A program made the position numbers and the translations under genes. Shown in pieces: positions 58,521-64,000 of a stretch of 64,000 bases of DNA. Within the stretch, counting starts at the first letter, position 1; the number at the start of each line of letters is the position of its first letter. Source of the stretch: JBAOHV01 sp037045265 (GTDB lineage: Bacteria > Actinomycetota > Acidimicrobiia > Acidimicrobiales > Microtrichaceae); the NCBI GenBank assembly GCA_037045265.1, contig JBAOHV010000015.1, positions 1 to 64,000 on the forward strand, given 5' to 3'. The notes below the pieces were generated by a model. The model was not told where the DNA came from and did no database searches. It saw only the letters and a program-made list of their open reading frames with translations.

Positions 58521-58536
58521 GAGCCGAATTCGGCTC
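58521..58536. promoter_or_regulatory. 16-bp perfect palindrome upstream of the LAFTG gene
   Basis: GAGCCGAATTCGGCTC, a fully symmetric dyad, lies 40 bases before the GTG start of the wall protein in the 126-base gap after the DUF4012 gene. It may be an operator for a dimeric regulator or a short RNA hairpin. No partner site was seen elsewhere in the window by eye. Confidence 0.5.
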
Positions 58537-58575
58537 AGAATGTTGCGGAGCGGGCTACTGGAGGGGATCCTCGAC

Positions 58576-59727
58576 GTGCGGTTGAACAACAAGCTGTGGA
58601 CGGCGGTCGGTGCGGTGCTGGTGCTACTGGGCACCCTCGTGCTCGGTTCCACCGTCAGTGCTGCGCCGGCTGCGCCTTCACAAGCCAGCCCGACATCGAA
58701 CATCCAGATCGTGCAGACGCCTTCGGGCGGCGGCGGAGTATGCCTCCCAGCAGCACTGGCGCTGCGCCAGACCACCAGCTCGGACGCGACCACCTTCCGC
58801 CTGACCATCCGGGTGACCGCGCCGCTGTGTTCACGCATCGATGCCATCGCTGCCATCTACCAGATGCCCGGAAACGGCGTCGCCTGGCCCCAGAACCTGC
58901 TCGAGACCGCACCCTTCTCTCTCAAGGCCCCCGGCACCACCGAGGTGATCTTCACCAAGACGTGCACCCCGGTGCAGTTCGACGTCGTCACCGGCGCCAC
59001 CCCGCCGACGATCTCGCCGACCGGCGCCTGGCACGGGCCGCTCCTGTTCCCGTTCGACACGTCGACCTCCCTGCAGTGGTGGGGATGCGGACCGACCACG
59101 TCCACATCGACCACGTCGACGACCTCGTCCTCCACCACCACAACGATCGATGACAACTGCGAGAACTACACACCAGCGAACGTGACCGTCTCGCCGTCGA
59201 GCGCAGCCCCGGGCGCCACTCTCACCGTGTCCGGCACCGGAACCCCCGGCACCTCGGTGCAGGTGCAGCTGCGGCCCCCCGCCGGAGCGGCAGGGCTCAG
59301 CCCGGCCGAGTCGGCGGCAGGGTTCGTGGCGCTGTCCGACCCCGCTCTCGTCGGGCCCGACGGCCGTTGGAGCACGACCGTGATCGTGCCGACCGATGCA
59401 GCCCCCGGAACCTGGACGCTCGCGGCGAATGCCGTGGGCTGTGAAACGGTCGTCACCACGACTGTGACCATCACCGGTGGAGGCACACCTCCCACCGCCG
59501 CACCGTCCACCGACGCTGCTGTGGTCGCCGGCGAATCGGCCAGCAACACCATGGCACCGGCCGCGGTTGCGGGTGTCAGCGCCGAGCGCTCAGACGGCGA
59601 TGCTCAGCCGGCCGAGCTCGCCTTCACCGGCACCTCGACCCATGTCGGACTGGCCATCGGTGTCGCACTTCTCACCGCTGGCGGGCTGCTCCTCCTGGGT
59701 GGCAACCGGCGCCGACGCAACGCCTGA
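58576..59727 (+). CDS. Secreted cell-wall-anchored protein with LAFTG sorting signal
   Basis: 383 residues. GTG at 58576 is chosen because GGAGGGG lies 9-15 bases upstream; it gives a signal peptide RLNNKLWTAVGAVLVLLGTL ending AAPA. The middle has a beta-rich domain with several Cys (GGVCLPAALALR, TAPLCSRIDA, IFTKTCTPVQFD, WWGCGPTT), then a Thr/Ser linker (about 178-194), and an Ig-like module (ANVTVSPSSAAPGATLTVSG). The C-terminus is LAFTGTSTHVGLAIGVALLT then AGGLLLLGGNRRRRNA: sorting motif, membrane helix, basic tail. LAFTG is a sortase E-type variant common in Actinobacteria. No sortase gene is in the window. Function unknown. Confidence 0.85.
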   Translation: MRLNNKLWTAVGAVLVLLGTLVLGSTVSAAPAAPSQASPTSNIQIVQTPSGGGGVCLPAALALRQTTSSDATTFRLTIRVTAPLCSRIDAIAAIYQMPGNGVAWPQNLLETAPFSLKAPGTTEVIFTKTCTPVQFDVVTGATPPTISPTGAWHGPLLFPFDTSTSLQWWGCGPTTSTSTTSTTSSSTTTTIDDNCENYTPANVTVSPSSAAPGATLTVSGTGTPGTSVQVQLRPPAGAAGLSPAESAAGFVALSDPALVGPDGRWSTTVIVPTDAAPGTWTLAANAVGCETVVTTTVTITGGGTPPTAAPSTDAAVVAGESASNTMAPAAVAGVSAERSDGDAQPAELAFTGTSTHVGLAIGVALLTAGGLLLLGGNRRRRNA

Positions 59728-59739
59728 CATTCACCTCGG

Positions 59740-59781
59740 GAAGAGGCGTTCCCCGATGTGCTCATCGGGGAACGCCTCTTC
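59740..59781. terminator. Strong hairpin terminator after the LAFTG gene
   Basis: GAAGAGGCGTTCCCCGATG (59740-59758) and its exact complement (59763-59781) form a 19-bp perfect stem with a TGCT loop, 13 bases after the stop codon. The trailing TTCCTCG is only weakly T-rich. Very likely an intrinsic terminator. Confidence 0.88.
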
Positions 59782-59989
59782 CTCGTAGGCGGGCGCGGCG
59801 TGCGGTACGCGGTGAGGGCGTCAACCACGGTGCGACAAGCGCAGCCCAGCTCTCGGCGACCGAGTGGCCGTCTCGATCGAGCGGCCGTCGCGACCGACCT
59901 GGCGACGCCCCTTTCCACCCAGGCCCTGACGCCACGCTGAAGGTTTGACCGGCCTCAGAGCCACCGAATCTCCAGGCCCTCAGAACCCT

Positions 59990-60033
59990 GACGCGGATGG
60001 TCCCGGCTCAGAAGAGCCGGGACCATCCGCGTC
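59990..60033. terminator. Strong hairpin terminator after infB
   Basis: GACGCGGATGGTCCCGGCTC (59990-60009) pairs exactly with 60014-60033 around the loop AGAA, a 20-bp stem. It lies 22 bases beyond the infB stop on the minus strand, and is the likely end of the nusA-infB transcript. Confidence 0.9.
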
Positions 60034-60054
60034 GGTCGAGGGGCTCCTACGGAC

Positions 60055-62935
60055 TCAGGTCCGAGGGATCTCCTTCATATCGTAGGTCTCGATGATGTCG
60101 CCGTCCTTCAGATCCTGGAAGTCCGACAGGCCGACACCACACTCGTAACCGGCAGCAACTTCCTTGACGTCGTCCTTGAAGCGCCGCAGCGAACTGATCT
60201 CGCCCTTCCAGATGATCGTTCCTTCACGCAGGAACCGCACCTTCGATCCACGGGTGATCACCCCGGACTGGACCATGCAGCCGGCCACTGAACCGATCCT
60301 CGGCACCTTGAACACCTCGCGGACCTCGGCCTCGCCGGTCACGACCTCTTCGTACTCGGGCTCGAGCATCCCGACCATCGCCGCCTCGACATCCTCGAGG
60401 AGCTTGTAGATGATCTCGTAGGTACGGATCTCCACTCCTTCGGCAACAGCCATGTCACGGGCCTGTCGACCCGGACGCACGTTGAAGCCGATGATCGTGG
60501 CGCTAGAAGTGGCCGCGAGCTGGATATCGGACTCGGAGATACCTCCGACTCCGCGGAGCACGAAGCCGACCTTCACCTCGGGCCGCTCGAGCTTCTTCAG
60601 GCTCTCGGTCAGGGCCTCGAGAGAGCCCTGAGCATCGGCCTTGACGATCAGGTTGAGGCTGGTCTGCTCCCCCGCCTGGATCTGGGCGAAGATGTCCTCG
60701 AGACGTGCGCCCTGGACGTTGACCGCGGCGTTCTGGCCACGGGCAGCGTCTCGTTGCCAACGCTCACGCGTTCTCGGCGACCGACTTGGCCTTGCGCTCG
60801 TCCGGTGCGATCACGAACGCATCGCCGGCGAAGGGGACGTCTGACAGACCCAGAACCTCTACCGCTGCGGAAGGGCCCGCCTCCTTGACATGTTCGCCAC
60901 GATCGTTGACGAGAGCCCTGATGCGGCCCCATGCAGCCCCGGCGACGAGCGGGTCACCGACCCGCAGCGTCCCGTGCTGGACCAGAACCGAAGCCACCGA
61001 GCCCCGCCCGATGTCCAGGTGTGCCTCGATGACGATCCCTCGGGCACGACCGGTGGGGTCGGCGCGGAGGTCCTCTATCTCGGCGACGACGAGCAGGTTC
61101 TCGAGCAGGTCGTCTATCCCTGTGCCCTGCAGTGCCGACACCTCGCACATCATCGTGTCGCCGCCCCAGGCCTCGGGTACGAGCCCGTGCTCGGAGAGCT
61201 GCTGCATGACCCTGGTGGGGTCGGCGCCCTCACGGTCGATCTTGTTGATCGCCACGACGATGGGCACCTCGGCGGCCTTGGCGTGCGAGATCGCCTCGAG
61301 GGTCTGGGGCATGACTCCGTCGTCAGCCGCGACGACCAACACAACGATGTCGGTCGCCTCGGCGCCGCGGGCACGCATTGCGGTGAACGCCTCGTGACCA
61401 GGCGTATCGATGAACGTCAGCGGCCTGCCGTCCTTCTCGACCTGGTATGCACCGATGTGCTGGGTGATCCCGCCGGCCTCGCCGGCGACGACGTTCGCGT
61501 CACGGATCCTGTCGAGCAGCTTGGTCTTTCCGTGATCGACGTGTCCCATGACGGTGACCACCGGAGCACGGTGCGGCAGCGACTCGTAGTCGACTTCGGC
61601 ATCGTCGGGAACGTCGAGCACCTTCTGGAGCTCGACCTCCTGCTCCTGACCGAGGTCGACCAGCTCGATCTCCGCACCGACCTCTTCGGCGAAGAGCTCG
61701 ATCATCTCGTCTGGCAGTGACTGGGTAGCAGTCACCATCTCGCCCTGCTGCAACAGGAAGCGAACCACGTCCGCGGCGGTCCTGTTGAGGCGCGCTCCGA
61801 GGTCCTGAGGTGTGGAGCCGCGCTCGATGACGATGGTCCCCTCGGGCACCGGTGCGCTTGCCGGCGTGTAGCTCGGCATGTCCATCGGCTGGAGCTCTTC
61901 GCGGTTGCGCCGGCGACGCCCCTTGCGTCGAGGCGGACGCTGCGGGCCACCACCGGGGCGTCCACGACCGCCGGGAGCACCACCGGGGCCACCCCCTGGC
62001 GGCGGGAACGGCGAGCCGCCAGGACCGCGGTTGAAACCGCCTCCACCGCCGGGACGCGCTCCTGCACCTGCGCCAGGACGCGGACCACCCGGGCCACGAC
62101 CCCCAGGTCCACGCTGGGGCACCGGCCCTCGCCCGCCCAGACCGGGCGGCGGTGGGATCGGCTTGCCGGACGCCGACAAAGGCGGTCCGGGCGGCGGTGG
62201 GATCGGCTTGCCGGACGCCGACAGCGGTGGGCCCGCGGGACCTGGCGGAGCAGACGGTGCTGCCGGCGCCGGAGCAGACGGTGCCGCCGGCGCCGAAGCT
62301 GCTGGTGCAACCGGTGTGGCGGGGGTAGAAGGCCCCGTATCAGCCGGGCGACCCGTGGGCGGACCCGTAGGCCGGGGAGCTGCTCCAGGGGATGCTGGCG
62401 CTGGCGCGGCGGGGGGCCGCTGAGCGACTGGAGGGGGATCGACAGGGCGGGGTGCGGGGCGACCCGAAGTCGGCTTGGAGGAGACCACCTTCTTGGTGGG
62501 AGCGTCGGCCCTGGGGGCTCCATCTGCAGACGGTCCTGTTGGCTCGCTCGGGACGCCGGCCGGAGCTGGCCCACCTGCAAGCTCGGTTGACTCAGCGACA
62601 GGCGCCGCCGGGGCCGAGGGCTCCGGTGTCGCTGGAGAGGCCGTGGCTGCGCCTGAACCGGTCACCTGGTCCGCTTCGGTCGGCGCCGCAGCGTCGACCT
62701 CGTCGACAGGCGCGGCCTTCTTCGACTTCGCGCCCTTCTTGGCCGGCTCCTCCGGCTGCGTGTCGCGGATCAAGCCCTCGCGTTCGGCCTTGCGGCGAAC
62801 CTGGTCCGCGTAAGCACCGTCGAGAGATGAGGAGTGACTCTTCACGCCATAGCCCAGGGCGTTGCAGAGATCGATGCACTCCTTGTTGGTCAGGCCGAGC
62901 TCCTTCGCCAGCTCGTACACCCGTTGCTTTGCCAA
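60055..62935 (-). CDS. infB: Translation initiation factor IF-2, one frameshift
   Basis: GTPase that brings initiator tRNA to the ribosome. About 960 codons. TTG start at 62935 gives LAKQRVYELAKELGLTNKEC (IF2_N). Residues about 60-340 are a Pro/Ala/Gly-rich linker with repeats. A second IF2_N motif is TPQDLGARLNRTAADVVRFL. G domain: GHVDHGKTKLLDRI (about 462), DTPGHEAFTAMRARG and NKIDREGADP. Domains II-IV follow, in a second frame from about 60770 down: RERWQRDAARGQNAAVNVQG through KVGFVLRGVGGISESDIQLA to the end DGDIIETYDMKEIPRT at 60055. The break is a one-base change in AACGCGTGAGCG. Confidence 0.96.
62142..62231. repeat. 45-bp tandem duplication within infB
   Basis: Two copies (62142-62186 and 62187-62231) differing only at the end of the unit; on the minus strand each encodes GPPLSASGKPIPPPP in the IF-2 linker. 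A second repeat of 24 bases lies just beyond, at 62250-62273 and 62274-62297 (coding for Ala/Pro/Ser). Both keep the reading frame. Confidence 0.9.
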
Positions 62936-63070
62936 GACGTTCCGTTCGCTTCCGTGTCGTGTGATCCGTGTCGTGATAGCCGCCGAGCGCGCGGAACGTG
63001 GGAGGTGGCGAGACCACGACTACTCCATCCTCGCACGGATCCGGGCGCCGCACGAACCGCCCCGACCGGC

Positions 63071-63095
63071 CGCGACACGCGTCACACGTGTCGCG
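63071..63095. promoter_or_regulatory. Hairpin between nusA and infB
   Basis: CGCGACACG (63071-63079) and CGTGTCGCG (63087-63095) pair around a seven-base loop, 25 bases after the nusA stop and 136 bases upstream of the infB TTG. No U run follows in the direction of transcription. It may be a processing or attenuation element; the 184-base gap holds no other gene. Confidence 0.55.
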
Positions 63096-63119
63096 GGTGG
63101 CCGCTGATGATCAGCAGGT

Positions 63120-64000
63120 TCAGGCTTCGGTGGACGTGGAAGGCCCGGCGTCGGGGTCGTCGCCCTCCACTGCCTCTCCGCCCAGGCTCATGTCAGCCTG
63201 GTCGATCTCGACGTCGGATGACTCCTCGGAGTCGACCTGCGATTCGGCCACGGCGGCCTCTGCGCTGTCGACCGCCTCGGCGACATCGGTGTCGAGAGCC
63301 TCGGAGACCGCTTCCTCGACCTCGCCGGCAGCCACCGAAGCCTGTGCTACCTCCCACTGCTCGAGGGTCATGGCCGGCGATCCGTCCGACGGCTGCCAGA
63401 GCTGCTCCCCGGTCTCGTGCACCACCACCCACTCACCCTCGGCGTAGGCCTCGGTGTTGTAGGTGCGATCGTAGGCCTCCCGCTCGGCAATCTCGGCTTC
63501 GGAGCGAATGTCGACGCGGAAGCCGGTCAGCCGTGTGGCGAGACGGGCATTCTGGCCTTCCTTGCCGATCGCGAGCGAGAGCTGATGGTCCGGCACGATG
63601 ACTTCGGCGGTGCGCGTGCCGTAGTCGATCCGAACCTCCTTGACCTTGGCGGGCTGGAGGGCCTTCATCACGAAGTCCTGGTGATCGTCGGAGAAGGGCA
63701 CGATGTCGATCTTCTCGCCCCGCAGCTCGTTCACGACCATACGGACCCTGGCACCACGAGCACCCACGCAGGACCCGACGGGGTCGACGTTGGCGTCGTT
63801 CGACCAGACCGCGATCTTGGTGCGCTGTCCTGGCTCACGGGCACATGCCTTTATCTCCACGACACCGTCGGCGATCTCGGGCACCTCGAGCTCGAAGAGG
63901 CGACGGATCAGGCCCGGGTGGGTGCGCGAGACGACGATCTGGGGCCCCTTGGCGGTGCGACGGACCTCGACGATGTAGGCCTTGACCCGCTCCCCCGGCT
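63120..64000 (-). CDS. nusA: Transcription termination/antitermination protein NusA (5' part outside window)
   Basis: RNA polymerase-associated factor in pausing, termination and antitermination. About 293 C-terminal codons are visible; the gene continues past 64000. At the edge is the S1 domain end (GERVKAYIVEVRR), followed by VVSRTHPGLIRRLFELEVPE, then KH1 TKIAVWSNDANVDPVGSCVG and ARGARVRMVVNELRGEKIDI, and KH2 LSLAIGKEGQNARLATRLTG. The C-terminal tail of about 130 residues is very acidic and Ala/Val-rich (VAGGEVEEAVSEALD-like, SEESSDVEIDQADMSLGG), longer than usual. Stop TGA at 63120-63122. Confidence 0.96.
   Translation of the reverse strand, partial: PGERVKAYIVEVRRTAKGPQIVVSRTHPGLIRRLFELEVPEIADGVVEIKACAREPGQRTKIAVWSNDANVDPVGSCVGARGARVRMVVNELRGEKIDIVPFSDDHQDFVMKALQPAKVKEVRIDYGTRTAEVIVPDHQLSLAIGKEGQNARLATRLTGFRVDIRSEAEIAEREAYDRTYNTEAYAEGEWVVVHETGEQLWQPSDGSPAMTLEQWEVAQASVAAGEVEEAVSEALDTDVAEAVDSAEAAVAESQVDSEESSDVEIDQADMSLGGEAVEGDDPDAGPSTSTEA

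Larger units (their letters stand above)
59728..60054. other. Gene-free gap between wall protein and infB
   Basis: 327 bases between two converging genes. It holds two perfect long hairpins, at 59740-59781 and 59990-60033, and about 208 bases between them. That middle part has open frames only of shadow type and no recognisable motif, tRNA or known RNA. I see nothing else in it. Confidence 0.8.

Noticed and set aside
59758..59940. 60-codon open frame on plus after the LAFTG gene
   Set aside because: Starts inside the terminator hairpin and has no motif; likely chance.

Overview
The window is high-GC DNA (about two-thirds G+C by eye) from an actinobacterium. Evidence is the actinobacterial integration host factor (mihF) between pyrF and gmk, a PriA without a visible Walker A loop, RNase J next to dapA and ftsK, and a PyrR-binding leader in front of pyrR. 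Genes of the DUF2505, DUF4388 and DUF4012 types point toward Acidimicrobiia or a relative, but that placement is inference. I found no rRNA, tRNA, insertion sequence, prophage or CRISPR array. This is mostly conserved chromosomal housekeeping DNA, nearly all on the minus strand. I found no clearly novel biological system; the most interesting non-routine features are listed as findings.

Layout, in transcription order on the minus strand (high to low coordinates). The 63.9-60.1 kb block is nusA (cut by the window edge) and infB. Two plus-strand surface-protein genes follow (56.1-59.7 kb: a DUF4012 membrane protein and an LAFTG-anchored wall protein). Then come rbfA, truB, ribF, an alpha/beta hydrolase, rpsO, pnp and an M16 peptidase (56.0-48.1 kb): the translation and RNA-processing block. 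serB is on plus; an enoyl-CoA hydratase and dapB are on minus; a VTT/DedA-like membrane protein is on plus. Next are surf1, two TetR regulators and a ferritin-like di-iron protein (44.2-40.8 kb). They are followed by a winged-helix-like protein, dapA, rnj, ftsK, an SMP-30 protein, rimO, pgsA, cinA, rarA and two small membrane proteins, alaS, ruvX, mltG and aroE (40.7-23.3 kb). An overlapping chain then runs DUF4388 protein, unknown protein, aroK, aroB, aroQ, EEP hydrolase, M24 peptidase, efp, nusB (23.2-15.6 kb). The pyrimidine operon follows (pyrR-pyrB-pyrC-carA, then carB-pyrD-pyrF), continuing into mihF-gmk-rpoZ-coaBC-metK-priA (15.5-0.04 kb).

Most neighbours are joined by 1-4 base stop/start overlaps (ATGA, GTGA, TGATG), so translational coupling is the rule. 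Two pathways are nearly complete here: de novo UMP synthesis (carAB, pyrB, pyrC, pyrD, pyrF, with PyrR control; pyrE not seen) and part of the shikimate pathway (aroB, aroQ, aroE, aroK). dapA and dapB belong to lysine/diaminopimelate synthesis.

Sequence quality matters. Reading frames are broken many times at 0-8.9 kb and 50.3-51.8 kb, and once or twice in about ten other genes. The protein fragments stay well conserved across the breaks, and several breaks are repaired by removing one G from a short G run. I therefore treat them as sequence errors, annotate each gene over its full extent, and leave them as CDS rather than pseudogenes. Positions of breaks are estimates.
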